Shown here: piece after piece, positions 1-10,700 of the stretch
Position numbering within the stretch: the stretch's first letter is position 1
How the letters are laid out: each line of letters opens with the position of its first letter
Assembly: GCF_024749165.1 (NCBI RefSeq)
Contig: NZ_CP087190.1
Span: 3,445,501-3,509,500 of the forward strand
Reading direction: 5' to 3'
Length of the DNA stretch: 64,000 nt
Source: Pseudomonas sp. B21-023
Lineage (GTDB): Bacteria; Pseudomonadota; Gammaproteobacteria; Pseudomonadales; Pseudomonadaceae
The notes under the pieces: model-generated
The model's input: only the letters and a program-made list of their open reading frames with translations
Databases searched by the model: none
Told to the model about the DNA's origin: nothing
Program-made: the position numbers and the translations under genes

Positions 1-1
1 C

Positions 2-490
2 ATCGGTGAACGCGCATTGCCCACGGTGCACGGCAACTTCCGCCTGGTGACCTACGAAGACCGCATCGAAGGCGGCGTGCACATGGCCATGGTCATGGGC
101 GAGATCCGCCGCGAGCAGCCCACCCTGGTGCGCGTGCATGTGATCGACCCGCTGCGCGACCTGGTTGGCGCCGAGTACGCAGGCCCGGCCAACTGGACGC
201 TGTGGGCGGCGCTGCAGAAGGTCGCCGAGGAAGGTGCCGGGGTGGTGGTGATCCTGGCCAACCATGAATCCTCCCAGGCCCTGCTCGAACGCGTGCCGCA
301 ACTGACTCAGCCGGCCCGGCCCTACCAGCGTGGCCAGTCGAAGGTCTACTCGGAGGTCGGCACCGGCGCGCAGATTCTCCAGGACCTGGGCGTGGGCAAG
401 CTGCGCCACCTGGGGCCGCCACTCAAGTACGCCGGGCTGGCCGGGTACGAGCTGGAGGTGGTGCAGAGCATTCCGTTCGAGGGCAATTGA
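2..490 (+). CDS. ribBA: RibBA-type protein, C-terminal part (5' end outside window)
   Basis: The frame is open from the window edge, so only the last 162 or so residues are visible. They match the C-terminal GTP cyclohydrolase II-like half of 3,4-dihydroxy-2-butanone-4-phosphate synthase/GCH-II proteins of riboflavin synthesis: HGNFRLVTYEDRIEGG near the start and LGPPLKYAGLAGYELEVV at the end. The zinc site of true GCH-II (RVHSxCxTGD) reads RVHVIDPLRDL here, and the GxIxYLRQEGRG segment reads GVVVILANHESS, so the cyclohydrolase half has lost its cysteine ligands and is probably inactive; any activity would lie in the missing N-terminal RibB half. Family is clear; the exact full-length architecture cannot be seen. 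Confidence 0.8.
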   Translation: MGERALPTVHGNFRLVTYEDRIEGGVHMAMVMGEIRREQPTLVRVHVIDPLRDLVGAEYAGPANWTLWAALQKVAEEGAGVVVILANHESSQALLERVPQLTQPARPYQRGQSKVYSEVGTGAQILQDLGVGKLRHLGPPLKYAGLAGYELEVVQSIPFEGN

Positions 491-518
491 TTTCACGGGG
501 CTGCAAGCACTGCCTGTC

Positions 519-610
519 AGCGGGCTCCCACAGGGACCTCGCAATTCCTGAGACCCGCGCCGTATCTGTGGGAGCCGGCTTGCCGGCGATGGGCCGCAAA
601 GCGGCCCTGT
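519..610. repeat. REP doublet, GCCGGCAAGCCGGC family
   Basis: A partial left unit (CGGGCTCCCACAGG) faces a full right unit (CTGTGGGAGCCGGCTTGCCGGC), followed by a short GGCCGC/GCGGCC hairpin. The same units recur at several other gene ends in this window. It lies directly after the RibBA stop codon and could act as a 3' end. Together with the promoter entry below it accounts for most of the 326-base gap before the next gene. Confidence 0.8.
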
Positions 611-646
611 CTCCACGCGGAGTGATGGCCGGTCAGCGCCGACCTC

Positions 647-682
647 TTGCGAAAAGTTTGGAATACCATAATATGACATTCC
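647..682 (+). promoter_or_regulatory. Putative sigma-70 promoter with overlapping dyad, for the ABC importer operon
   Basis: TTGCGA (647-652) and TAATAT (669-674) are separated by 16 bases, a good sigma-70 spacing, about 140 bases before the first gene. A dyad GGAAT (660-664) / ATTCC (678-682) brackets the -10, so a regulator bound there would compete with RNA polymerase. The promoter is inferred from consensus only. Confidence 0.45.
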
Positions 683-789
683 GTAGACCTTGATTCTGCC
701 GGCCGCACCTACACTGACATGACGGCCACGCTCCACCCGTTTGACGCTGCTCCCCGAACATGATTGGCGGGCGACAGAAGCCCGCCTCG

Positions 790-797
790 AATAACAA
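790..797 (+). promoter_or_regulatory. AANAANAA (Hfq/Crc) motif before the ABC importer operon
   Basis: AATAACAA lies 20 bases before the ATG at 817 and just upstream of the GAGG ribosome-binding site (805-808). In Pseudomonas such A-rich motifs in the translation-initiation region are bound by Hfq with Crc to block translation during catabolite repression. Confidence 0.45.
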
Positions 798-816
798 AAG
801 CAACGAGGGCGTAACC

Positions 817-1842
817 ATGCTGTTGAGCAAACGAGTAACCGCAGTGCTGTCCGCCAGCCTGCTGACCCTGGCTTGCCAGGCCACCCAGGCGGCCGACAGC
901 CTGAACTTCGTCAGCTGGGGCGGGACCACCCAGGATGCGCAGAAGGCCGCATGGGCCGAACCCTTCAGCAAGGCATCCGGCATCAAGGTGGTGCAGGACG
1001 GCCCCACCGACTACGGCAAGCTCAAGGCCATGGTCGAAAGCGGCAACGTGCAGTGGGACGTGGTCGATGTCGAAGCCGACTTCGCCCTGCGCGCCGCCAG
1101 CGAAGGCCTGCTCGAACCCCTCGATTTCAAGCAGATCCAGCGCGACAAGATCGACCCCCGCTTCGTCTCCGACCATGGCGTCGGCTCGTTCTTCTTCTCC
1201 TTCGTGCTCGGCTACAACGAGGGCAAGCTCGGCGCCAACAAACCGGTGGATTGGTCCGCCCTGTTCGACACCAAGACCTACCCCGGCAAGCGCGCCCTGT
1301 ACAAGTGGCCCAGCCCCGGCGTGCTCGAACTGGCCCTGCTGGCCGACGGTGTGGCGCCAGACAAGCTCTACCCGCTGGACCTGGACCGCGCCTTCAAGAA
1401 GCTCGACACCATCAAGAAAGACATCGTCTGGTGGGGCGGCGGCGCCCAGTCGCAGCAACTGCTGGCCTCGGGTGAAGCCTCGCTCGGACAGTTCTGGAAC
1501 GGCCGCGTGTATGCCTTGCAGCAGGACGGCGCGCCGGTCGGCGTGAGCTGGAAGCAGAACCTGGTCATGGCCGATTTCCTGGTCATCCCCAAAGGCGCGA
1601 AGAACAAGGACGCAGCCATGAAGTTCCTGGCCAACGCCAGCAGCGCCGAAGGCCAGGCCGAGTTCGCCAACAAGACCGCCTACGCCCCGGTCAACGTCGA
1701 CAGCGTGGCCAAGCTCGACAAAGACCTGGCGCCGAACCTGCCGACTGCCTACGCCCAGGACCAGGTGACCCTGGACTTCGCCTACTGGGCGAAGAACGGC
1801 CAGGCCATCGCCGCCCGCTGGAATGAGTGGCTGGTCAAATGA
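817..1842 (+). CDS. ABC transporter periplasmic substrate-binding protein (spermidine/putrescine type)
   Basis: A 341-residue PotD/PotF-type binding protein. The ATG at 817 is chosen because it gives a clean Sec signal peptide (basic start MLLSKR, hydrophobic core, cleavage after CQATQA or QAA) and follows GAGG; an upstream in-frame ATG at 760 would put an unlikely charged extension in front. Mature start DSLNFVSWGGTTQDAQ and LKAMVESGNVQWDVVDVEA are typical of the family. It heads a tight four-gene operon with two permeases and an ATPase; the stop overlaps the next start (ATGA). The substrate is likely a polyamine or similar cation, but the family also binds other small molecules, so specificity is inferred. 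Confidence 0.88.
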   Translation: MLLSKRVTAVLSASLLTLACQATQAADSLNFVSWGGTTQDAQKAAWAEPFSKASGIKVVQDGPTDYGKLKAMVESGNVQWDVVDVEADFALRAASEGLLEPLDFKQIQRDKIDPRFVSDHGVGSFFFSFVLGYNEGKLGANKPVDWSALFDTKTYPGKRALYKWPSPGVLELALLADGVAPDKLYPLDLDRAFKKLDTIKKDIVWWGGGAQSQQLLASGEASLGQFWNGRVYALQQDGAPVGVSWKQNLVMADFLVIPKGAKNKDAAMKFLANASSAEGQAEFANKTAYAPVNVDSVAKLDKDLAPNLPTAYAQDQVTLDFAYWAKNGQAIAARWNEWLVK

Positions 1843-2756
1843 AAGTCGCCATCAATGCCCTGCACAACGCGCAAGGTGCCCCCAGCGGCACCGGCGCGCC
1901 CGGGGCGGCCGAGCGTCGCCCGCCCATCAGCCAACGTTGGCGCGGCAGCCGCAACCTGCTGCCGGCGCTGCTGTTCCTTGGCCTGTTCTTCTTCGCCCCG
2001 CTGGTCGGCCTGCTGCTGCGTGGGGTGCTGGAGCCCGAGCCGGGCCTTGGCAACTATGCGCAGCTGTTCGCCAACTCGGCCTATGCCCGGGTGCTGTTCA
2101 ACACCTTCTCGGTGGCCGGCCTGGTCACCCTGATCAGCGTGCTGCTGGGCTTCCCGCTGGCCTGGGCGATCACCCTGGTGCCCAAGGGCTGGGGCCGCTG
2201 GCTGCTGAACATCGTGCTGCTGTCGATGTGGACCAGCCTGCTGGCGCGCACCTACTCGTGGCTGGTGCTGCTGCAGAGCTCGGGGGTGATCAACAAGGTG
2301 TTGATGGCGCTGGGTATCATCGATGCGCCGCTGGAGATGGTGCACAACCTCACTGGCGTGGTGATCGGCATGAGCTACATCATGATCCCGTTCATCGTCC
2401 TGCCGTTGCAGGCGACCATGCACGCCATCGACCCGATGGTGCTGCAGGCAGGCTCGATCTGCGGCGCCAGCCCCTGGACCAACTTCTGGAAGGTGTTCCT
2501 GCCGCTTTGCCGCTCGGGGCTGTTCTCCGGCGCGCTGATGGTGTTCGTGATGTCGCTCGGTTACTACGTCACCCCGGCCCTGCTCGGCGGCGCGCAGAAC
2601 ATGATGCTGCCCGAGTTCATCATCCAGCAGGTGCAGTCGTTCCTCAACTGGGGCCTGGCCAGCGCCGCCGCCGCGCTGCTGGTGGTGATCACCCTGGTGC
2701 TCTTCTACCTGTACCTGAAGCTGCAGCCGGAGTCCCCGGTCGGCAACGCGAGGTAA
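1839..2756 (+). CDS. ABC transporter permease (PotB type)
   Basis: A 305-residue inner-membrane permease. The ATG at 1839 overlaps the previous TGA, the usual sign of translational coupling; a GTG at 1827 is an alternative. A cytoplasmic N-terminal tail of about 40 residues precedes six predicted membrane segments, beginning with LLPALLFLGLFFFAPLVGLLL. The coupling loop that contacts the ATPase is visible as QAGSICGASPWTNFWKVFLP, an EAA-type motif. Second gene of the operon, six bases before the next permease. Confidence 0.87.
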   Translation: MKVAINALHNAQGAPSGTGAPGAAERRPPISQRWRGSRNLLPALLFLGLFFFAPLVGLLLRGVLEPEPGLGNYAQLFANSAYARVLFNTFSVAGLVTLISVLLGFPLAWAITLVPKGWGRWLLNIVLLSMWTSLLARTYSWLVLLQSSGVINKVLMALGIIDAPLEMVHNLTGVVIGMSYIMIPFIVLPLQATMHAIDPMVLQAGSICGASPWTNFWKVFLPLCRSGLFSGALMVFVMSLGYYVTPALLGGAQNMMLPEFIIQQVQSFLNWGLASAAAALLVVITLVLFYLYLKLQPESPVGNAR

Positions 2757-2762
2757 ACCGCC

Positions 2763-3569
2763 ATGCTGCTTTCCCCCAATGCCATGGGTCGCCCACTGCG
2801 CACCGGGCTTTACCTGACCACCGGGCTGATCGCCGCCTTCCTGCTGCTGCCGGTGGTGTTCATCATCCTGCTGTCGTTCGGCTCGTCACAGTGGCTGGTG
2901 TTCCCGCCACCAGGCTGGACCTTGAAGTGGTACGCGCAGTTCTTCGCCAACCCCGAGTGGATGGATGCGGCGCTGGCCAGCCTCAAGGTGGCGCTGCTCA
3001 CCACCTTCGCCGCCGTGGCGCTCGGCCTGCCCACTGCCTTTGCCCTGGTGCGCGGTCGCTTCCCGGGCCGCGAGCTGCTGTACGGGCTGTTCACCATGCC
3101 GATGATCGTGCCCCTGGTGATCATCGCCGTGGCGGTGTACGCGCTGTTCCTCAAGCTGGGCTACACCGGCACCTTGTTCGCCTTCGTGGTCAGCCACGTG
3201 ATCGTCGCCCTGCCCTTCACCATCATCTCGATCATCAACTCGCTCAAGCTGTTCGACCAGTCCATCGAGGACGCCGCGGTGATCTGCGGCGCCTCGCGCC
3301 TGCAGGCGATCGTCAAGGTGACCTTCCCGGCGATCCGCCCGGGCATGATCGCCGGCGGCCTGTTCGCCTTCCTGGTGTCCTGGGACGAAGTGGTGCTGAG
3401 CGTGATGATGGCCAGCCCCGACCTGCAGACCCTGCCGGTGAAGATGTGGACCACCCTGCGCCAGGACCTGAGCCCGGTAATCGCGGTGGCCTCGACGCTG
3501 CTGATCGGCCTGTCCCTGCTTGTGATGTTCATTGCCGCCGCCCTGCGCCGGCGCGCCGAAAACGCCTGA
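2763..3569 (+). CDS. ABC transporter permease (PotC type)
   Basis: A 268-residue second permease with about six membrane segments (first one GLYLTTGLIAAFLLLPVVFI). The EAA loop reads EDAAVICGASRLQAIVKVTF and is followed by a P-x-x-P-G-type stretch, matching PotC/PotI proteins. It would form the heterodimeric membrane channel with the preceding permease. The gene follows it by only six bases and precedes the ATPase gene, so co-expression is near certain. Confidence 0.87.
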   Translation: MLLSPNAMGRPLRTGLYLTTGLIAAFLLLPVVFIILLSFGSSQWLVFPPPGWTLKWYAQFFANPEWMDAALASLKVALLTTFAAVALGLPTAFALVRGRFPGRELLYGLFTMPMIVPLVIIAVAVYALFLKLGYTGTLFAFVVSHVIVALPFTIISIINSLKLFDQSIEDAAVICGASRLQAIVKVTFPAIRPGMIAGGLFAFLVSWDEVVLSVMMASPDLQTLPVKMWTTLRQDLSPVIAVASTLLIGLSLLVMFIAAALRRRAENA

Positions 3570-3588
3570 CTGCCTGGAGACAATGACA

Positions 3589-4737
3589 ATGAGTGCAGTG
3601 ATTAAAGACGATACCCGCAACCAGACCCTGGTCAGCCTGCGCGGCCTGAACAAGCACTACGGCGACTTCACTGCCGTGGACAACCTGGACCTTGAGATCC
3701 AGGACGGCGAGTTCCTCACCTTCCTCGGCTCCAGCGGCTCGGGCAAGTCCACCACCCTGTCGATGCTGGCCGGCTTCGAGACGCCCAGCAGCGGCGAGAT
3801 CCTGGTCGACGGCCAGTCGCTGGTCAACGTGCCGCCGCACAAGCGCGACATCGGCATGGTGTTCCAGCGCTACTCGCTGTTCCCGCACCTGAACGTGCGC
3901 GACAACATCGGCTTCCCCCTGGCCATCCGCAAACTCGGCGCCGACGAGACCCGCAAGCGCGTGGAGGCCATGCTCAAGCTGGTACGCCTGGAACCCTTCG
4001 CCCACCGCAAGCCCTCGCAGATGTCCGGCGGCCAGCAGCAGCGCGTGGCGATCGCCCGGGCGCTGGTGTACGAGCCGCGCATCCTGCTGATGGACGAGCC
4101 ACTCGGCGCGCTGGACAAGAAGCTGCGCGAAGACCTGCAGGACGAACTGCGCCAGCTGCACCGGCGCCTGGGCATCACCATCGTCTACGTGACCCACGAC
4201 CAGGAGGAGGCAATGCGCCTGTCCCAGCGCATCGCCATCTTCAGCCATGGCCGCATCGTCGGCCTGGGCACCGGCTACGACCTCTACCAGAACCCGCCGA
4301 ATGCCTTCGTCGCCTCGTTCCTGGGCAACTCCAACTTCCTGCGCTTCACTGCCAGCGGCAACGGCGGCGGACACTTCGAGGGCCAGCCGGTGGCGGTGCG
4401 CCTGACCCCGGGCCTGGCCAACGCCCAGGAAGCGTTGATCATGGTGCGCCCGGAGAAGGCCCAGGCGCTGACCGTCGAGCAGGCCGCGCGCGAACCCTTG
4501 CCGGCAGGCTGGAACGAAGTCAGCGCCACGGTCGCCGAGCTGCTGTTCCTCGGCGAAAGCCAGACCTGCCACGTGGTCACCCAGGGCGGCACGGAGCTGA
4601 CGGTCAAGGCGCTGTCCGCCGCGGGCATGCCCATGCAGCCGGGCGACCAGGTCAGGGTGCGCTGGGCCGTGGCGGATGCGTGCGTCTACACCGACTGGGC
4701 CGAGAGCGACCTGAGCAAGGGCGCCGGGGCGCATTGA
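3589..4737 (+). CDS. ABC transporter ATP-binding protein (PotA type)
   Basis: A 382-residue ATPase driving the importer. Walker A is GSSGSGKST, the signature is MSGGQQQRVAIARAL, Walker B is ILLMDEPLGALD and the switch histidine is in YVTHDQEEA, so it should be active. The C-terminal third (from about residue 255) is the TOBE regulatory domain of the PotA/MalK group. The ATG at 3589 is preferred over one at 3583 because GGAGA at 3576-3580 then has an 8-base spacing. Last gene of the operon; its stop is followed by a hairpin shared with the converging giant gene. Confidence 0.9.
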   Translation: MSAVIKDDTRNQTLVSLRGLNKHYGDFTAVDNLDLEIQDGEFLTFLGSSGSGKSTTLSMLAGFETPSSGEILVDGQSLVNVPPHKRDIGMVFQRYSLFPHLNVRDNIGFPLAIRKLGADETRKRVEAMLKLVRLEPFAHRKPSQMSGGQQQRVAIARALVYEPRILLMDEPLGALDKKLREDLQDELRQLHRRLGITIVYVTHDQEEAMRLSQRIAIFSHGRIVGLGTGYDLYQNPPNAFVASFLGNSNFLRFTASGNGGGHFEGQPVAVRLTPGLANAQEALIMVRPEKAQALTVEQAAREPLPAGWNEVSATVAELLFLGESQTCHVVTQGGTELTVKALSAAGMPMQPGDQVRVRWAVADACVYTDWAESDLSKGAGAH

Positions 4738-4744
4738 GCCAACC

Positions 4745-4765
4745 AGGGGCCGTAGCGCGGCCCCT
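4745..4765. terminator. Hairpin between converging genes
   Basis: AGGGGCC and GGCCCCT pair around the loop GTAGCGC, filling the gap between the ATPase stop (4737) and the stop of the giant minus-strand gene (4765). There is no T-tract on either side, so terminator function is only probable. Confidence 0.45.
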
Positions 4766-7700
4766 CACAGCAACAGGTTGCCCCGCTCCTCCTCGGTCAA
4801 TTGCGCCTTGGCCCGCTCATCCAGCGCCCCCGCGCCCAGTACCTGCACTGGGCTCTGGCGGTTGTACTGCGGATTAAGGCTCGCCCCGTCCTGCCCCGGC
4901 ACCAGCCGCTCGCCACCGAAGCCCAGCACCTGCACGGTGATCACCGATGGCTGGCGCTGACGCGACGCGGCCTGTTGCTGGCGGCCCGCCTCCTCGGCCG
5001 CCTGGCTCGCCGACGACGCCGCGGCGCTGGCCGAAGCGATCGCCCCGGTGTTCACCGCGGCCACCACCGGCATGCCCTTGGCATCGCCCTGCACCTGGAT
5101 GTTGGCAGCGTTGACCACCTGCAGCGCGGCGATGTTGACGTTGCCCGACACGCGGATCCCCGCCTCGCCGGCATCGATGGTGCCCAACGGTGCGATCAGG
5201 TCGATATCCCCCGGCGCCACCTCGGCAATCGGGTTGAGCGTGGCAATGCCAGCACCGGTGCTCGGCACGCTCGGCGCCAGGCCGACGTTACCCCACAGGT
5301 CGTAGGTGCGCTTGGGCGGCGTGTACACCACGGTGGTCTTCGAGCCGCGGCCGGCGTTGATGTCGCCCTGGGCCGACCAGCCGAGGATCGAGCCGCCGAA
5401 GGTGGTCATGATCCGGCTCTGGCCGAGCAGGATGCTGCCCTGGGAGTACAGCTGGATGTCGCCGCTGCCCTGGGTGATCACCCCGGCGGTGGACGGCGGC
5501 GCTTCGCCCTCGATGCCGAACACCTGCTGGCCACCTGGGGTCAGCACCTGGATGCCGCCGCCGAAATCGGTGTGGATGCCCGCGCCGCCGTAGAAGGTGG
5601 CGCTGCCGTCGTAGCGGATCGGATTGCCGGCCACGTCCTTGTCCGGGAACAACGCGGCGATCGCCTGGCGACCGCGCAGGTAGCTGCCGGTACGCGGGCC
5701 GTTGACGTCGTTGTACTCGCGCCCGCCTTCACGCAGCTCGCTGAAGTAGACCTGGCGGGCGAAGATGCGCTGCTGCTCGGCGGGCAAGGCGGCAAAGTAG
5801 GCGCGGTTGTCGGCGCTGTCGCCGCTGAAGCCGAAGCGTTCGCGCAGCCAGGCCTGCAGCTCCAGGTCATAGCGCTTGAACACGTTGTCCGCCTGGCCGC
5901 TGTCGGCGGGCTGCTCCGCACCGAGGTAGCGCTCGAGCAGACGCTGGTAGTCCGGGCCGGCCTTGCCGGCGCCGACGACGATGGCGATAGCCGCGCCATC
6001 GTTGCCGCCACCACTGCCATCGACCCGGCCGATACTGTTGATCGCCGCCTCCTGGTAAGCCGAGCCCACGCCCTGGCCGGACTGGAACAGGTTGCGCCCG
6101 GCGACCACCTCCAGCTGGCCGGGCCCGGCAACATTGAAGGTGCTCAGGCGAATGTCGCGCCCGGCGCTGATCAGCGAGACATCCAGGGCATCGCCATGGA
6201 TGACCAGGTTGCCCGAGGAATAGACGTTACCCTGGTCCCCCGCCACCATGCCCGGCGCGCCGAAGCGCTCGACGCCCAGGGCCTTGCCGGCGTTGACGAT
6301 GTCGCGCCCGGCCATCACCCGCACCGGCCCCGCGCCCTGATACAGCTTGAGCCCGGTCTGCTGGTACTCGATGATCTCGCCGGTGTTCAAGCCGACGATG
6401 TCCCCGGCCAGGGCATAGAAGCGTGCGGGTGTCTGCGGCCGCGACCCGGCCTTGTAGGTGTTCAGGCCATAGGTGAACAGCGGCGACGCATCCAGGCTCG
6501 CGGCGATATCCGCGCTCAGGTTGCTGGCCTGGTACACGTACGAGAAGTCCTGGCCAAGCATTGCCGGCCGTTGCGGCGTGGCGATGGCCGAGGTGTCGGT
6601 GCCCGCCTGGCTGATCACATAGCCGCCGGCGTAGATCGACTCACCGGCGATCAGTTGCAAAGCGCTGCGCGCCGAAGGTGCGGTCATCAGCGAATAGGCG
6701 GAGGTGGCGATGCCACGCTCGCTGGCCGAACTGCCGTAGTACAGGCTGCCGTTGGCCGCCGTCACCCGCAGCGCCGTCGGGTAGAACAGGCGGCCACCGT
6801 AGAGCGGCAGGTTACGGCCCGGACGCAGCTCATCGAAGTTCACCGGCGTGACATTGCCGCCCAGGGCGAGCATGTCCACGGCGGTGGTCTCGCGCCACAA
6901 CGAGAACCAGCTGTTGCCCTGCCCGGCATAGCGCACACCGTTGTCGCCGAGGAAGCCGGTCATGTTGAACTGCGGCACCCGGCCCGGGTCACCGACACCC
7001 TGCACGACCAGGTCGCCGCGGCTGTCCAGGCGCACCGCGGCATCACCAGGCATGAGCGTCAGCCCCCCCAGCGCCGCGGCCTTGGTCGAGGTATAGGGGT
7101 CGTAGGCGCGCGACTCGCTGCTGTCATTGAAGGCGAAGCTGCTGCCATACACCTGCCTGACCACCCCGACGCTGCCCGCCTGGACATTCAGCGCACCCCG
7201 CAGGTTGACCAGCGTGCCGCCCAGGTCGGGGGTGACCCGCGCCATCTCCAGTGCCGCGGACGCCGGGTTGATGCCACCGGCCACCCGCAGGTTCAGGTCG
7301 CCGCCGCCGGTCTGCACCAGGCGACCATCCTCGGCGATCCGGCCGCTGCCGCCGACCACCAGGTTCAGGCCCTGGCTGCGCTCGGCCTCGACGCCCGCGG
7401 TATTGCTGGCCTGCAACAGGCCGGCCGAGCCACCCACGCCGACGTCCAGGTTGCCACCCCCCAGGGTGCCGATGCCGGTGAAGCCCACCAGCCAAGGTTC
7501 GGCCACCGAGGCCTGGGGCTGCTGGGCGAAGGTGCCGAAGTTGACCCACCACGCCGCCGGGGTATCGGCACTGGTCTGGCCCTGGCGCCACAGCCAGTTG
7601 CCCACCGCGGCCGATGCCACTTGCGGCCTGGAGAGGGCGCCGCCGGTCTTGCTCGCCACCAGGTTGCCGGCAAGGTCGCCCCCGGCCGCGATCCGCAGGT

Positions 7701-10700
7701 TGCCGCCCTGCTCCGGATACCAGGCGCGGTACAGGCTTTCGGTCAGCGCCTCATAGGGCGCGCCGGCGCTGCCGAGCACGCTGCCGTCGGCCAGCCGGCC
7801 ACGGGCGAGCTGGTGCGGATCGACGCCGTCGCGCCACAGCGACGGCGCCTGGGTGCCGGCGGTGTAGACACCGAACAGCGAGTCCATGCGCCAGTCGCCG
7901 GCACTGAGCAGGTCAAGGTCGCCGGTACCGGTGCGCAACACGCTGAACATCAGGGTGTGCGGCGTGACCTCGATACGCTCGGGCTCGGTCGGCGCGTCGA
8001 TCTCCACGCACCAGCCGGGGATCGAGCACAACTCCATGTCGGCGTCGGCCACCGGGGTGCCGGGCTCCATGCCATAGGTGTTGTCCGGCCCCCAGACCCA
8101 GAGCTTCTTGCCCCCCAGCGTCTGGTCCACGCACCAGCCGGCGATGTCGCACAACACCAGGTCCTCGGGCGCCACCGGCGTGCCCGGCTCCATGCCGTAG
8201 GTGTTGTCGGGGCCCCACACCTTGATGGTCTTCACCGCCGGCTCGCACCAACCGGCGATATCGCACAGCGCCAGGTCCTCGGGGGCTACCGGGGTACCGG
8301 GCTCCATGCCGTAGGTGTTGTCCGGCCCCCAGACCATGCCGGTGCCGCCAGCCCCGCCACCGCTGCGCTTCTGCTGCGCGATGTAGTGCAGGTCGGCCAG
8401 GCGAAGCACGCCGGCATCGGTGTCGGCGCGGGTGATGCGGCTGTCGGCGGCGTCCAGGTCGGCGCCGGCCACCAGGCGCATCGACCACGACTGCGAGCCT
8501 GCCGGCAGCATCTGCGCCAGCGCCCAGTTGCGCCCCTGCTGGCCATTGCTTGCGGGGCGCAGCTCGATCAGGTCGACGCCTGCGGCGAGCTTGACATCGG
8601 TGCCCGCCGGCAGCCGCGAGCCAACGGCCAGGGTAAGCGCGCTGCCTTGGGTAAGGCCGCCACTGGGCAGGGCGATGCCCTTGCTCCAGATACCGCCCTG
8701 CACGGCCACGCTGACCGGCAGGCGGCTGCCGGCGTCCAGACGCGTGCCCATGCCCAGGGTGACCGCCTCGCGCAGCAGCGTGCCGGCGGCGTACAACAGG
8801 TTGCCGCCAGCGTCGCGTACCGCGGCCTCGAGCACCGTGCCCGCGGGCAGGCTCAGCGGCGCCGACAGGCTCATGGCGCTGGGCAGGCGCAGGTTGGCCG
8901 GCAAGGTGGTGGCGGCGAACGGCAGGTCGAAATTGAGCAGGCTGCCTTCTGGGAACAGCGTGCCCTCGGCCAGCTCGACGCCGCTGCGCGGAATCACCAG
9001 GTCGCTGTCGAACGGCTGCTTGCCGGGCAGCAGCAACCAGCCCTTGCCGTCCATGCGCGCTTCGTCGCTGGCCAGGTCCAGCGGCATGAAACCGTCGCTG
9101 ATGCTGCCATACACCTCCAGGTTGCCGCCGGCGCGCAGCACCAGGTTGCCTACCTCGCCCGAACCGTGAACGGCAGTCTTCGGCGTCAGCGGGTTGAGGC
9201 TGGCGTAGCGATGGCCGGACAGGTCCAGGTCACCCTGCACCACCAGGTCGGTGCCGGCATCGACCGTGGCGATCTCCACACCCGGGCGCAGGTGCAGGGC
9301 CTGGGCGTAGCGGGCGTTGTTCAGCCCGGCCAGGCGCACGTCGAGCAGGTCACGGTTGCGCAGCAGGTTGTCAATGAACAGCACACTCAGGTCGTGCTTG
9401 CGGGTCAAGTAGTCCTGGTCGATGACCTGGATCGGCCGGCCACTGGCCGAAGTGCCGCCCGGCGCCGCGTCGGTGTAGCGCTGGTTGCCGACCACGGCGA
9501 TGGTGCGCGCGCCGAGAATGTCCACTGGGCCACGCACGTCGATGGCGATATCGCCCGCCGTATCGCTGCCCAGGCGCGGGGCGATCAGCTCCAGGGTGCC
9601 GCGCTGGCGGCCATCGCCCTGCCCGGAGGCGGTGCCGTGGCGCAGGTCGATGCGTGCGCCGCTGGCCAGGGTCAACTGGCCCTGGCCGCTGTTGAGCTCG
9701 ACCACGGCACGGTTCGGCGCATCGATGATCGCGCCGTAGCTGTCGACCCGCAGCACACTGCCATGGGCGTCAAGCAAGGCCCCGGCGCCCAGGGTCAGGC
9801 CTCGATTGGCAGCCAGGCGGATGCTGCCGACCTGCTCGCCGCTGGCATCGACATGGCCGTTGACCGTGAGCTGCCCGTTGTCCAGCGACAGGTTGATCTG
9901 CTGGGCCTTGAGCTCATCGCCGATCACCAGGTCACCCTGCTTGATCTGGAAGCTGCGCGCACCGAACACCTGGTCGCGGTTCAGGCGCTGGTTGAGGCCG
10001 GCAAAGTCGTCCAGTTGCCGGGCGCGGATATCGACCACCCCGCCCGCGTACGGGACCTGCGTGCCGGCGGCGTCGTAACGGCCACTGGCCGCGCCGAGGA
10101 TCTGGCCGAGCAGTTCGATGCGCCCACCCTGCTCGCCCAGGGCAATGGCCGTCAGCCGCCCGGCGCGGTTGCCGCGGGCACTGAGGTCGATCAGCGCGCC
10201 AGCGGCCTGGTGAATGTCGCCGAACTGGCTGCCCAGCACCAGCTCGCCGCCCCAGCTGTACTGGGTCACGTCGTTGAGGGTCAAGGTACGCCCGGCCAGG
10301 TCCAGCCGCGCGGCGTCGCCCAGGCGCAGATCGTCCAGCGCCTGCAGGGTCAGGCGGCCGCTGGGCAGGCTGAAGGTGCCATCGACCAGCAGTTGCCGCG
10401 CCTTCAGGCTCAGCTCGGCGCCCAGGGCCTGACGACCGCCGGCCAGGGTGCCACCGCCGCCCTGCACGCGCAGGGTGCCACCGGCCTCGATACGATTGAG
10501 CGAGCCGGCGGTGCCGGTCCACAGCGGTGTGTCCACCAGCAGGTCACCGCCGCTGTAGGCGAAGCTACCGTCGGCCTGGTAGTCGCCACGGCGGTGGTGG
10601 ACCAGCAGGCTGCCCTTGTGGTTGGCGCTCACCTGGTGGCTGGCGTGCAGTTCCACGCGGCTGAAGCCCAGGGTCTGGCGCGCCATGTCGGCGCTGCCAT

